Below are positions 45,845 through 58,087 of a stretch of 64,000 bases of DNA, one piece after another. Within the stretch, counting starts at the first letter, position 1, and the number at the start of each line of letters is the position of its first letter. Under the pieces are notes generated by a model, which was not told where the DNA came from, did not search any database, and saw only the letters and a program-made list of their open reading frames with translations. Made by a program: the position numbers and the translations under genes. The DNA comes from Aricia agestis (taxonomy: Eukaryota; Arthropoda; Insecta; Lepidoptera; Lycaenidae): the NCBI RefSeq assembly GCF_905147365.1, contig NC_056423.1, positions 1,344,501 to 1,408,500 on the forward strand, given 5' to 3'.

Positions 45845-46170
45845 TAGCTAGGCTTCGCATCGGGTATAAAATATATAGCCACTGAAAAAATGATTAAAAT
45901 CGATTCAGCAGTTTTGACTTGTATTCATTATTACTACGCGTGGCCTGCATTGGTCGGTACCGCCGCAAAAGCTACATTTTAATATTAGAATTCCCAACAA
46001 TTTCTCCACTATTTAAATAATGTTATTATACCTATAACCTTCCTTTTGAAACACTCTATCTATTAAAGAAAACCGCATCAAAATCCATTGCGTAGTTTTA
46101 AAGATTAAAGGGAACAAAGGGACATGAGGGAAAAAAGTGACTTTGTTTTATAATATGTATAGATATAGAA
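45845..46170 (-). repeat. Helitron-like or LINE-tail repeat, tentative
   Basis: 'aaactagctaggcttcgcat' at the left and 'gacatgagggaaaaaagtga' plus 'ataatatgtatagata' at the right are of the style of reversed Helitron-like repeats, but the hairpin is not clear. Confidence 0.4.
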
Positions 46171-46733
46171 TATGTAACATTACATCATGCAGGAATACGT
46201 TACAGGTCGAATGTTACCTTCTTCTTTTCTAAAGTCAGTTTAGATATAAAATAAACAAGCTGATTTTCTTTCTATTTTCATATCAATAGAAGCTTATTTT
46301 AAGCTGGAATATCTGTGTGATATCATTGGCACACGTCCGCGGTACAGCGGTGTGCACTCAAACCTAGGTCCAATAAAAATACGATACTTTTATGATCGAA
46401 TAGAATATCGAAGAGAAATCTTAGATTTTATATTTATAATTTTTATCAGCGATTATTACGTGTCATGAGACTTTATTTATTTATATTGTGTTTTAAACAC
46501 ACATATCTACTTTCACAGAATGACACAATACAGCAGACTCATAGTTATAGAAACAAAAAAATTACCAGAATTTTAATAATTAATAAGTAAATATTTTCAC
46601 CTTTTTTTTTCTATTTTGTCCTGGCATTTTTCTACATTTTTGAAATTTCTTTAAATACTGTATGCTTACAAGAACAAATATAAGGATAAGGCTTATTTAT
46701 TATTATGGCAAATTAAAATTACCAAAGATTATA

Positions 46734-47217
46734 CTATAGTTTGTGCGTTTTAAGATGATATGGGTGACAGTTTTCATATTCCTTGTTACGGATTTTTTTA
46801 CAAGAAAACAAAAAAAAAACAAAATGTAATAAATTATATTCCATCTACAAAAACAAAATATGTTTCCTACAATTGTAAGTAAATAAAAATGAAAAGTTGC
46901 TAAATGCTAACTTATTAATATAAAATTATAAATATTAACTGTGAAATAGGAGTATAAAATTATTGTTACGAAAACATTTGAAAAATGTCAGATGCATGAA
47001 CCGGAACTTATGTCAATAGAGATTGACTCTGTTGAATCGAAATCAAATCGATAAAAAAGGGCGGCCATCTTAAATCGCCGGCACCACTGAAATGTGAGTA
47101 CAAAATCGATAATTTCGAAATATTTTTTAATTATCGATTAATTTTTGTTAGGTAACTTCCCTACTATTGTCAATTTTAATTTGTCACGCATATCATCATA
47201 AAACGCACAAACTATAG
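46734..47217. mobile_element. 484-bp TIR transposon, non-autonomous
   Basis: Left CTATAGTTTGTGCGTTTTA with following AGATGATATGGGTGACA, and right TGTCACGCATATCATCA with TAAAACGCACAAACTATAG, form about 36-bp terminal inverted repeats with two or three mismatches. A TA dinucleotide is part of both ends, so the target duplication may be TA. No transposase inside. Confidence 0.8.
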
Positions 47218-47918
47218 CTGTTATGAAGCTACGCCGTAGAAGCGTAGAGCATACGTAGCTTCGTAGCTACGACGTAGCATTATATTTAGCAACCTCTCTT
47301 TAAATATTATCTGTTTTAAAGCTAGTAAGATTTTACCCGCGGCTTTGTTCCCCCCTCCCCATCCCCTATTGAACTCTCTTAGCAGAGATGGTTACCAATA
47401 ACGGGTCACTTAACCTCAACGTTTTGCTGAAAGTAAAATCAAAATTGTACCTATAATAGCTTATTATTATTGTTATTGGAACGAAGTTCCTTATCGTTGC
47501 GAAAGGGGGCTAGACGGAAAAGGTTGTAACGAAATGACACAAAAGTGTCGTAATATTACAAGTATAGCAAAAATGCTACAGTTGTAAGCCGTGCGGTAGC
47601 GCGTGTTTCTCTCTCTTTTTTTTGAGTATATACAGGTTTTCAGTACATGAGAAATAACTCCGTTCCATCCGGGTGTCTCTTGACACCTCTCAAGTTTTTA
47701 TCTAAATAAAAAAATCTCTCTTCTACGCTTCTGGTCCCACTTTTGCTTAGGATAGTAAGGAAACTTTATACCTAACCATCTAGAATTTTTAATTAAAAGG
47801 GGTAACACGGCACAGATGTTCAGAAACACCGTTTATTTTCATATTAGTGTTCAATAAATGTTATGACTTTTTGATTACCACAATATTGATTGCTGTTCGT
47901 TTTACTACTCTCGTGTTA
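47218..47918. other. Repeat remnants
   Basis: 47240-47280 has irregular CGTAG repeats. 47480-47530 ('gttccttatcgttgcgaaag') matches, reversed, 28570-28612. No gene. Confidence 0.4.
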
Positions 47919-47970
47919 GGGTCAGTTCACATTGCAACGTGACGAGGCAGTGCGATGCATTTTATGAAGG
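47919..47970 (+). repeat. MITE family J end fragment
   Basis: 'agggtcagttcacattgcaa', then 'gcgatgcattt', matches the left end of 34646-34793. Confidence 0.5.
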
Positions 47971-48027
47971 CCATTCAAAATTGGAACAGGCAGCTCAACG
48001 ACACGGGGGCAATTAGTATGTCAATTC

Positions 48028-48215
48028 CAAAATGCTAAAGTATCTGTCTATCTGCCTGTTACTTGTTCACGCCCAAACCGCTGAACCGACTTTGCTGGGT
48101 GTGGCGATACTTTGAGTCCCGGGAAAGCACATAGGATACTATTTATCCCGGAAAAATGTACGGTTACCGCGCGATAAACTAATTTTGGCGCAACGGAGTT
48201 GAGGGCGTCATCTAG
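48028..48215 (+). mobile_element. Helitron family A copy
   Basis: 'gtctatctgcctgttacttg', 'gagtcccgggaaagcacata', hairpin 'gcaacggagttga' and GGCGTCATCTAG. The first bases are decayed. Confidence 0.8.
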
Positions 48216-49151
48216 TAACATGCTATAATTCAAGACGTGAGTGGATGAATAGGGTAAGTAACATGAAAAAACTTCCCGTTTTTTTGTTCTAATGGAGGCT
48301 TTAGGACCGGAAAAAAATATTTGAAATAGAAAAAGTATTACATGTGTAGCCAGATATATTAGCTTGGTTATGAAGTAGATAAGTCACAAGTTTTATTAAA
48401 AAAATTAGGGAAAAAATGAGTTATTGTCCGTATGTTACGAAATGTTACTTGTTCGATTCTTCCACTCACGTCTTTAATTATATTCAACACACATTTCATA
48501 CTCACTTTGAAAACCGAAACCTGTACAGTGTACACTTTAGCTACACTCATAATACATGGTGACCACATTCTAAATTGCTTCATTTAACCCTGCAAATGCG
48601 TTAGACGGGTCCTAATGACTTCAGGTCTTAGTTTAATTTAATATGAACTTGTAACAAGACGCTGGCCTAAGACGTTACTGAATACAATAAGGGGATTAAC
48701 AGAATGACGACAAAATGAAATTTTAGTTAAACTTTTGAAACCATGTCTGGGAAGATATTATGTGGATATTATAGTGCCATGGTCTTTACAAAATAAAATA
48801 CTTTATTTTAGTTTTTAAACTTCTTTACTATAAAAATAAAATTGAACAAACAGTAACGTAAATGAAAAAAATATGCTTACATATATTTATTCCCTTATTT
48901 TAGGCTATATTCTATCTGTCTGTTTAGCTTTTACAATAAAGCGCTAAAGCACTCAACTAATTTTGAAAAAAAGCGAATTATAAATTAAACAAAGTTGATG
49001 TAGATCATCATTTCTTTGAACTGTAATTGATTAGGTTGCAATTATTTAAAGTTCTAAGTAAAGTCAAAACGATGAATCGAGACACAAAGTTCCATGAAAA
49101 TATGAAAATTGATATGAAATTCTGTGTCTCATTATTTTGATTAATTAATTT
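48216..49151. other. No feature recognised
   Basis: AT-rich; the minus-strand frame at 48368-48583 has no recognisable domain. Confidence 0.4.
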
Positions 49152-49262
49152 AATAAAATGTTGGGGGCAAACGAGTAAACAGGTTACCTGATGGAAACCA
49201 ACTGCCGTCGCCCATGGAACCAACATCAAAAGAGTTGCAGGTGCGTTGCCGGCCTTTTATTA
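49152..49262 (+). repeat. 'gcaaacgggtcacctgatgg'-type repeat
   Basis: 'gggggcaaacgagtaaacag', 'gccgtcgcccatggaa' and 'gtgcgttgccggcctttta' match 42137-42285. Confidence 0.6.
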
Positions 49263-49269
49263 ATAATTA

Positions 49270-49455
49270 CTAGCTATTTGACCGAGCTTAGCTCGGTATT
49301 CGATAAAACACAAATAAAATGACATTTTCTAAAACTGATTCCTAGCTACCCCCCCCCCCCCCCTTCCCTATACTAAATTTCATGAAAATCGTTGGAGCCA
49401 ATTCCGAGATTCCAATTATATACAATACAAGAATTGCTCGTTTAAAGATATAAGA
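49270..49455 (-). mobile_element. Helitron family C without the hairpin insert
   Basis: CTAG at 49270, then hairpin GACCGAGCttaGCTCGGT, and TCTTATATCTTTAAACGAGC (minus) at 49455. It contains a run of 15 C (49349-49363). It shows the state of the family before the insertion seen at 5557-5672. Confidence 0.83.
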
Positions 49456-50450
49456 TACATATCGCACGTCTGGTTCTCGCCTAATCCATTTTGCATGAGT
49501 TCGGTTTGGCTTATATCGTGCTGTCGACTACACAAGGCGGACTGTGACAATGTGACTATTGAGCTGCCACAGTATATTGGGCCTTTGAGACACAAAAACC
49601 AATTTGTTGTCAACCAAAACATTAATATTTTATAGCAACGAAATGTCGTAAGGAACTGTTACATCCCTAGTTAGTTAGTACAATTCGTTTACTTAGCATT
49701 TCTATATTCTTCCATATTTTTTCTGTTTGCGTTGCAGTTTTTGTTTAGCATTCATTGTACTTCAATTTATCGTTAAGTTAGAATCTGGAAGCCGGGCTAG
49801 TAAGGTGTGGAAAATCGTAGTAAAGTGTAATTAATAATAAAGTATAACGTTATAATAATCGATATTATTATAACGTTATACACTATTTAATATATTCATA
49901 TTTTTCAATTTTATTTAATTATTAAAAAAGTGTATTGGTGGTAAGTTTGACCCCAAAAGCCGATGAACAGGTTAAAAATATTTTTTTACTGGTATTCTAA
50001 TGGTAAACAAGCAGGCCGCGTTTAAAAACTTACTTTGAGTTCAATTTAAAAAATAATTACAGTGTAATTATTACACAAAAGTAAAAATGTAATAAAATTA
50101 CAACTCCTTGAATCTTAATTACAAAATTCAGTTCACTGCACATCTTTGGAGATTAATGATTAATTTAATTACTTCTAATCTGGTTATTTCTTTAGTCGAT
50201 GACGGGTTAACCCTTTAGCGCAGATGGGGTACAATTTGTTGTGCAATTTAATTTACTGTGTCACACGATTAAAACTGTTATATTTAACGATCGTAATAAA
50301 CTGCATGCGATTTTACGATTTTAGTAGTTAGCGGTCGGTAATTAAATTATAAGCGTTGATTAAATGCTGAAATTTGAATTTGTTATTACCTGACTAACGC
50401 TATATATAAGTAAGTACATGGTATTTCATTTTATTTTTTTGATTTATTTA
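49456..50450. other. AT-rich with one palindrome
   Basis: 49842-49881 is a near-perfect palindrome with arms GTATAACGTTATAATAAT. No gene recognised. Confidence 0.45.
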
Positions 50451-50678
50451 TCTATATATATTATAAAACTCAAAGGTGACTGACTGACATGGTGATCTAT
50501 CAACGCACAGCCCAAACCACTGGACGGATCGGGCTGAAATTTTGCATGCAGGTAGATGTTATGACGAAGGTATCCACTAAGAAAGGATTTTGATAAATTC
50601 CAACCCCAAGGGGTTAAAATAGGGGATGAAAGTTTGTGTAATACTTCTTAACGTGAGCGAAGCCGCGGGCAAAAGCTC
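50451..50678 (+). mobile_element. Helitron-like repeat, family E
   Basis: TCTATATATATTATAAAACT start; 'gcccaaaccactggacggat', 'ccccaaggggttaaaatagg', and the end 'agcgaagccgcgggcaaaag' + CTCGT in place of CTAGT. Single copy here; family known to me from lepidopteran genomes. Confidence 0.6.
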
Positions 50679-51109
50679 GTATGAAATAAGCCTAGAAATA
50701 TATTCCATTCCCTCAAGCTTTTGTAAAAAGGAGTGATTATATTAAAAACATAAATTATTGCCAGCAGAAGTAAAAACGGAACAGCTGGGTATATATTTTT
50801 GCTGTAGAAAGATATGGTGATACTTCCTCTACTACCGCGCCGGTAGTCTTCTCCCTCTCTGTCTCAAGAATTTTCGACCTTATCCTAACTCTAGTTTATC
50901 GATTAAGATAAAATATGTCGTCTTGGTACGCGACAAAATTATGTAAATGAGACCAAACAAAGGATATAATGGGCGACTGGCCCATAGACGACCCTAATTA
51001 TTAAAATAATAAAAAATAAATAAAAAATAAACTCTAGTTTATCTTAGCAATCCCAAAAAAGTAAACAACGTCGACATAAGTTATCACTTCAACATTTTTT
51101 ATAATAATA
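50679..51109. other. No feature recognised
   Basis: No repeat or ORF supported. Confidence 0.4.
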
Positions 51110-51370
51110 CTAGCTGTCCCGGCAAACGTTTCTTTGCCATATAAAGTATTTCGCCCGTATTATTTTATTGAAGTGACTAAATAAGTAGGTATGTCACCAT
51201 GGCAACGTCAAATTTATTCAACAAATGCACTTATTATACTTAATAAGTACCCAGTAGCTGATTCTCAGACCCACTGAATATGCATATAAAATTTGGTTAA
51301 AATAAGTAAAGCCGTTTCGGAGGAGTACGGTAACTAACATTGTGATAGGAGAATTTTATATAAAATAAGA
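51110..51370 (-). mobile_element. Helitron family B copy
   Basis: CTAGCTGTCCCGGCAAACG at the left, 'atgcatataaaatttgg' and 'gccgtttcggaggagtacgg' inside, and the TCTTATTTTATATAAAATTC start (minus) at 51370. It has a deletion in the middle relative to 6172-6492. Confidence 0.82.
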
Positions 51371-51847
51371 TTGTACCTATTTTGATTGAATTACTAAATA
51401 ATTACTACGTAATTTGTACTCCACAGTGACTCCATCTCTATTTCTAATTCCATTTTCAAATCACCAAACATTGCACATTATCTGTGACAGAACGTGCACA
51501 GGAAATGTCTCTATGTTTGTCACTGTCAAACCCCCGAAAGTGGATGGATGGCAAAAATTCGCCACATTTTTTTGCTCAAATGAACCGTGCATGTTATTAG
51601 ATTAGCAGGTCGATTTCGAATTCTGTTTATGTATGTTTATTTAACGGAAATGAATCGCAATTTGGGGGTCGTATTGTTGACATGGAGTAATGTAATATTT
51701 ATTTTTGGAATGGCTTATCATACCGTGTTTGTTGAGGACGGGCGACAACGGGTTAAGTGTATGTTGTTTGTAATAACATTAATTGCATCAATTTGAGATT
51801 AGAATGTCATTTGTATCCCGATTGGATGACATTATATCAGACACCTT

Positions 51848-51881
51848 ACTTACGTTCTACCTTAATAGGTAGAACGTAAGT
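51848..51881. repeat. Short palindrome
   Basis: ACTTACGTTCTACCT and its complement AGGTAGAACGTAAGT (one offset base) around a 4-base centre. Confidence 0.7.
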
Positions 51882-52004
51882 GTAATCTATAAATAAATAA
51901 GAACACAGTGTAATCACTGTGTATAAAATAAAATCGTAGAGGTAAAATTTTTGTACATCGAAAATGAACTTGAAAAAACGAGTCAGGGGCATGCAAAAAA
52001 AAAC

Positions 52005-52079
52005 AAAAACAGTTAATATAATATTATGTTCTACTACACTTCTAGTGTAGTAGAACATAATATTATATTAATTGTTTTT
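52005..52079. repeat. 75-bp near-perfect palindrome
   Basis: AAAAACAGTTAATATAATAT followed by TATGTTCTACTACACT, then their complement, with one or two mismatches and almost no loop. It lies about 125 bp from the palindrome at 51848-51881, with which it shares a GTTCTAC word. Confidence 0.8.
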
Positions 52080-53261
52080 GATTTTTTTTCTCTGTCTGTT
52101 TGTCTATTTGTACAGGTTAATCTCTGGACCGATTTCAATTAAATTTGGCATGGTGATTCAACCTTACATCCCCGCTAGTACAAAACTAAAATTATTATGT
52201 TTTGGTTAATCAACACAAATTAACTCAAATTGAGACTCTCCCCATTAGAATTTGAATACATACTAGCAACAAATTAGTTTTTCTTTTCGGTGACTGAACC
52301 ATCCAAAGGATTTAACTAAACAAAAATTTTACGATTATATCAACATGAATGACGTGATAACTTCATCAATATCCTACACACGGCAACCGTGCATTATTTT
52401 TCTATACCAACTTAATACTATCCATTCCTCTGTCATAAAATGCCCGACAAATTAGTAAGGTTGTGACTTATGAGCTAAACACCTTGCATTTTATTATTAT
52501 TTTTGCGAAATATAGAAATGAATTATACAAAATTTATTCTCAAACAAAGGTTTATTATAACCAAACAGATTTAGTGTAAAAATAAGTTCATATAAATGTG
52601 ACAAGCCCCATACTGTGTGACGTCACGTGTCCGTTTGATTAGTTTGCTGATTCATTGCATTAGAAAATATTTAGCCTTTACATAACCAATGCAAATTCAA
52701 CCCTAAATTTATACTATTATAGTTCAAAACCATTCACCCTCTTTGTAAAATAATCTAGCATCACAAGCGATGGATTTTGAACTGTATGTGTTTGTGTTAA
52801 AGTTGGTTATGCATTGGTGGTATCTGCAAGATGTAAGGGTACTAATCCCATGTTCTCAATTGAATTAGCGACCGCCCGCAGTTTTTGCTACTCCACACAA
52901 TGGAGACGGCGGGCGTGCAAAAATTACCCCGTCGTCTTTAAAATGCTCCTGCATTGTTTACATTCGATTTAGGGTTAGTTTTGGTGCCTTAATCCAAGTG
53001 AGATTTGCTAGTCGTTTAAAGTTAAAGAATTAATAATCAAAACATAAAATTGTGCTTAATTTCATGAGTGAAATAAGTGTGCGGCTGATTTTGATATTTT
53101 GTTCCAACGAATAGCGTTGATTCAGTCCGGATCCTTGTTTAACGCAAAATGTAATATTCTCATTTTGGTGTTTTACCAGTTAAAACCGGCTTAAAGATAA
53201 CCTAAATAGTACGGAGGCTACAATAAAACCGAATTGATGTAGCATTTTTTTATTTTATTAA
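52080..53261. other. Mostly unique AT-rich interval
   Basis: 52080-52170 resembles the tail of a repeat ('tctctgtctgtttgtc', 'gaccgatttcaattaaattt'). 52860-52960 is locally GC-rich without a coding frame I can support. Confidence 0.4.
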
Positions 53262-53370
53262 AATGCCGGCAACGTACTCTTATGATGTTGTACTCTTATG
53301 TATCCATAGACGACGGTAGTTGTTTTCCATCAGGTGACCCGTTTGCTCGTTTGCCAACTAATTTAATAAA
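53262..53370 (-). repeat. 'gcaaacgggtcacctgatgg'-type repeat
   Basis: 'gtagttgttttccatcaggt', then 'gacccgtttgctcgtttgcc', is the reverse of 42137-42285. Confidence 0.6.
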
Positions 53371-54235
53371 AAAACAGAATTATTATTTATTTATGTGTTG
53401 AGCAATTTCAAAATCAACCTTTTTCATATCTAACAGCGAACAGGAAAAGAACAAAAACCCATCATCTCCAGCTTCCTACAAAACTAAATAAAGTTGGCCA
53501 GAATATGAAATTTCGTTGCAACTTATCGAAATTGTATCGTTAGGGGTATCTTTCTACACCATTAACCTCGTCCATACTTCTTGTATCGTTTTCTAAACTC
53601 CATTTTCTTGATTAACTATGTAAAACGTGTCCAATTTTCCTTTATGCCAACATTTTTAACCTCAAATTTTAACTTTATATTTGTTAAAGTGAAGTATAAT
53701 TTTTATTTGGCAAAAAATCTAAGTTTCAAAGATAAGTAGTGTGAGCTTGGATTTTAAATATTGTTATTGTTGATTGACAAAAATTTCACATATGAATTTG
53801 TGCGTATTTTTGTGGAAAAGTCGTGATAGAAAATTGTCATCATCTTAAAGAGGAATTTTAGCTCTCTGGCAATATTTTTAAGGCATATAATTATTTTGGT
53901 TTGCTTATAATACTGTTTGCCGACTTAACAAATTCGCATCAAATTCGATCACTCTTCGCTATTGTTATATTCTAACGCCTCCAATAAATAAATTCTGAAT
54001 CTGACTGTTACGGCGGTTGTAAAACTGGAAATATCCAATCGGAATATAATCCCGTTCGGAGCTCAGCGTGCGTTTTATGTCGGCGATATCTGTCTAAACC
54101 TAATACGATGAAATGTGGAGTGACGCACTGACGTCGCTTGATGACGCGGATGTCACGATTGTGGCACACCGCTAGCGATATATCGCTTGGCGATAGAAAA
54201 TATGTGATGCAAGATGTTGTGTTATGTGTTACTGC
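53371..54235. other. No feature recognised
   Basis: No repeat shared in the window and no supported gene. Confidence 0.4.
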
Positions 54236-54473
54236 TAATGCTAAGCACTCACATACGGTTTTGCTCGATTGAGCAATAACGTTGAGCAAAACCCGCGGCT
54301 CGGGATTTCGTCCACACATTCAGCATTGCTCGATAGTTTTATTCTAAATCGATGTATTAATTCCATCGAGCCGGCTCAATGCGAGCCGTCGAGCTGTCAG
54401 TTTTGCGGTAATTATTACTCGATTCGGAGTAAAACTATCGAGCAAAAACCGCATGTAAGTACCTAGCATAAGG
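54236..54473. mobile_element. MITE (CTAAGTACTCACATGCGG-type ends), copy 1
   Basis: ATGCTAAGCACTCACATACG at the left and the decayed complement CGCATGTAAGTACCTAGCAT at the right; 'gttttgctcgat' faces 'atcgagcaaaaac'. The inside has 'ctcgggatttcgtccacaca' and 'catcgagccggctcaatgcg'. Confidence 0.72.
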
Positions 54474-56199
54474 CTGCTTTTTTATGCAAAAGTATTTAGA
54501 TATCGCTTGCTGACTTGTATAGGCTATATTTATTTTGATTGCATAATCAATTTTAATGATACGTTTAAATTTATAAATTTATGGATTATAGCAGGTTATG
54601 TTGATAATTTACATATTTCTACTGTAACAATACTTAATACTATTGCCGAGAAACTACTATCGTAAATCACAATATTAAAAAGGGTATCACTCAAATTGGG
54701 CTAATTTTAAAAGTGCCGGCGAAGTCAAATAAGCGTTGGGTGATGTCCTTTGCTGGTGCTATACTATGTTATATAATACTGCGTAAAATTATTCAACATA
54801 ATGATATTATATTATCGCTATCGATTCGCTCCCACTACTCAAAATCTTTATGCCTGGTTAAAAAGACCCCATCTGCTTTGAAGGGTTAAACTGTTATGTG
54901 GCTATTGCGAATAATGAGAATCATTTAAAGAAATTTACCGACCCTGGGGTGTTCTTGTCACGTCTGGGGTCAGGCTTTGGTGGGTTAAAAGGTGGAAAAA
55001 ATTACCACATTTATTTTAATTTTTACCAAATTATCGCCTTTGTTTGTTTAAGCGGTAATGGCGTAGGTATACTTTAGCTAACGTAATGAATATCACGCCT
55101 TACGGTTTTAAAATTGTTATCAGTGTTAATTTTTTACTCGACGACACTGAAAAGAGGGTTAAATTTTTCAAGGGTAAGTTGATAATGGACTATGGAGGTT
55201 TCTTCAGTACGTTTTTTCTCATTATTTAAGATTAAGTCGTGTGTGTCCAACTTTTAATATTATACAATACTAAGGTATTATTTTCGGGAATTATAAATTA
55301 AATATTTCTGAACGCACACATGATGTCTTCAGAAAAAAATAAAGTTGTGGCTTAAAGGTCTCAGCAACCAGGCCATAAGCTCCAAAAAAAAATAGTTGTT
55401 ACACTATTTGACAGGATTGGACAACAAATGTTTGACATGTAATAAACAAATCAGCATCTATTGAAATGATTAAGTTCATTCGAGATCATATGATTCAAGA
55501 TCATTACACATATCGAGTTTTCATTATTTTTAAGATGTATTCTGCTATTCGGGACGGAAATAAATCCAACAAATCAAAAAACATGGCAATCGGTCCAGCC
55601 GTTCTCGAGTTATAAGTGTTGTAACAAACACGACTTTCTTTTATATATATATAGATACATGAATCATCTTTGTTTTCTTTATGTTAATTGTTTATATTTT
55701 TTGTTTCTGTTGTTGTTAGCCGCAAATCTTACACCTTGTACTCTTTTAAACTACTCCATACGACAGGTCTCGCCTAGTTTGGGGGATCGTTACTTGTAAA
55801 AATGCTTGTAAACTTATTTATGGTCAATAAACTATTTATATTTTGTATTTGTACATGTCATTATAGGGTACACCAACGCAGAAAATTTTTTCTTCCAATT
55901 GTTGATTTGTCTTAATGTAATTGATTTATCTTCTTTTATTTTCAGTTTTTCGGGTTCTGCTCAGACACACACATAAAAAATTTAGTATTACACTCTAATG
56001 GCAATTGATTGAGATAATATAGACCACGATATAATATCAAAGTGAATAATAATGTATACACTCAGCTCACTTAGCCAATTATCGCCCGCGGCGTACATCA
56101 GAACAAACATGCTTACCGCCAGAATTACACACAAGGTGCGCCATAGACCCCCACATGCTTTGGGGGGGTTAATTTGTTGGGTATTAAATATTATAGTAT
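54474..56199. other. No gene; one repeat tail
   Basis: 55560-55655 ('gcaatcggtccagccgttct', 'cgagttataagtgttgtaac', then TA repeats and 'agata') is a common interspersed tail. Otherwise nothing recognised. Confidence 0.4.
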
Positions 56200-56420
56200 A
56201 TTGCTAAGTACTCACATGCGGTTTTGCTCGATAGTTTTACTCCAAATCGAGTAATAATTACTGTGTGGACCGCAAAACTCACAGCTCGAAGGCTCGCATC
56301 GAGCCGGCCCGATGAAATTAAATATATCGATTTAGAATAAAACTATCAAACAATGCTGAATGTGTGGACGAATCCCGAGCCGCGGGTTTTGCTCAACGTT
56401 ATTGAACGTTATAGCCATAG
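56200..56420. mobile_element. Same MITE, copy 2, inverted relative to copy 1
   Basis: CTAAGTACTCACATGCGG followed by 'gttttgctcgatagttttac' matches the right end of copy 1 in reverse; 'gtggacgaatcccgagccgc' matches its left part in reverse. The last bases are lost. Confidence 0.7.
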
Positions 56421-56681
56421 AGTAATATCAACTGGATCAGTGACATGGTCTCATGGAAAACGGGCACAAACTAATAGTGTTGTTTTTTGCGTTTCGTATG
56501 AGTATACCACTTAAATTGAAATTAACCTATTTGCTGTACTTTATTTCAAAATTGATAGAAGTTATCCTAATCTCATATTCTTCATCGATGATAGTTGGTT
56601 CATAGTGCTATTCTTCAATTATATGCAAAAATACTGATAACATTAAAATACTACTCGTCTCATCTCAGTCTTTATGCCTAT

Positions 56682-56870
56682 TATACTGTACCCGGCGAAA
56701 CATGGCGGCAGCGGTCATTGACTCCCTGTCAAAAACTTGTCATTTTCTATACAAAGCCGCAATTGACAACATCTGAGACTTCATTGTCAATCACGGTTTA
56801 TACAGAAAATGATAAGTTTTTGACAGGGAGTCAATGACCGCTACCGCCATGTTTCGCCGAGTACAGTATA
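56682..56870. mobile_element. Palindromic MITE (TATACTGTAC ends), copy 1
   Basis: TATACTGTACCCGGCGAAAC and GTTTCGCCGAGTACAGTATA, with 'gtcattgactccctgtcaaa' / 'tttgacagggagtcaatgac' arms inverted throughout. TA at both ends fits Tc1/mariner-type insertion. A close copy lies at 63419-63607. Confidence 0.82.
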
Positions 56871-57235
56871 GTGAAAAGTAACGTTGGGGTTTCGTAAAAA
56901 ATATCTGTATCTGGCGGTCGGACTTTAGTTCTAAAATATGCACTCCCACGTCACTTTTACGACACCAACGAAAATCAGTTTTCATTTTATGCATCAAAAA
57001 GTTAAACGTCCGAACTTTACAGGTTAGAGTTACCGTAACTATATACTGTTATTGCTCGTAAAACTGTTTCCTAACCGAGCCGCTATAACCGAACAGTTAA
57101 ATTTTAACGGTGACACGTGATCGGGTTTGTAGATTACCGTTTACGGTTAAATATTCGGTCATAACATTTTTCATACTGGCCTTTATGTGCTCGCTAATAT
57201 TGTTTATCTATCCTTTATTTAGTTTCAAAAGACTT
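56871..57235. other. No feature recognised
   Basis: No repeat or ORF supported. Confidence 0.4.
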
Positions 57236-57310
57236 AGGGACTGATCCACCACTTCCCGATAAAGTGCCGAATAGGCTATCCACAACTTATTTGACAGATT
57301 ATCCATACTC
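57236..57310. mobile_element. Half copy of the AGGGCCTGTT MITE
   Basis: 'gactgatccaccacttcccg', then 'ataaagtgccgaataggcta', matches the left arm of 63167-63312. Confidence 0.6.
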
Positions 57311-57740
57311 TAACCGCCGTACTCATAGACATTTAGTTATGATTAACCTTTAATTTAATGAGGAGTTTGACAGATAATTAATTACATTTTACTAATTAAT
57401 GTTCCATTCTGCAAAAATATATATTATTCATATTACATATTTTATGGCACAATCAGGTTTAAATTTAAAAAAAAGTATTGCCACACTGCAAGTTGCAACT
57501 TAAATCCGTTTATAAAAACTGCCAAAACTCTATCGGCCGTTTAAATTTTTATAGGCCCGATAGCCGTTAGGCATTTTGGATGGAAAATTAATACCCTGCA
57601 CTACACATGTGGTGTCAGTTACTCTTGTAATAGGATTAAAATTCCGTTAGCAGTTACAGTACTGGCCTGGCCGATAGAGAAATAACTTTTCATGGCTTTT
57701 TTGTAGGACTAGAGGATTTTGGCCGCTACTTCGTCGGCGG
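57311..57740. other. No feature recognised
   Basis: AT-rich sequence before the 118-bp tandem repeat. Confidence 0.4.
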
Positions 57741-57904
57741 AATCAGGCGGGAATCGTACATTTTGTAGACTTCGCAAGCAAAAATCCACGTTTTTCGGAA
57801 CATAAAGCATCTATATGACTAGTTTCATCTAAATCGTTTAACGTTTAAGGGCGAAGTGAATCAGGCGGGAATCGTACATTTTGTAGACTTCGCAAGCAAA
57901 AATC

Positions 57905-58060
57905 CTTTAAGATATTAGAAAGAAAGGAGGAACTTATTTCTGCTTACGACAATCGTTTTATTTATTCGAGTCTATTTTTCACAACACAATAATAACAGTT
58001 GCTAGGATACATAAGAATAATAGACAATAGTTCAAAACTATATATGCGACCTTCTTAACA
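57905..58060 (-). repeat. 3' LTR of the copia element
   Basis: 156 bp, identical by eye to 62278-62433. Short for the superfamily. Confidence 0.9.
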
Positions 58061-58075
58061 TTCCCTCTCCTCTGA
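58061..58075 (-). promoter_or_regulatory. Polypurine tract of the copia element
   Basis: On the minus strand CAGAGGAGAGGGAA lies directly before the 3' LTR; it primes plus-strand DNA synthesis in LTR elements. Confidence 0.85.
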
Positions 58076-58087
58076 AGCAACTGTTCG

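Noticed and set aside
54008..54319. 103-codon minus-strand open frame
   Set aside because: Its first part lies inside the MITE at 54236-54473 and no domain is recognisable in the rest.
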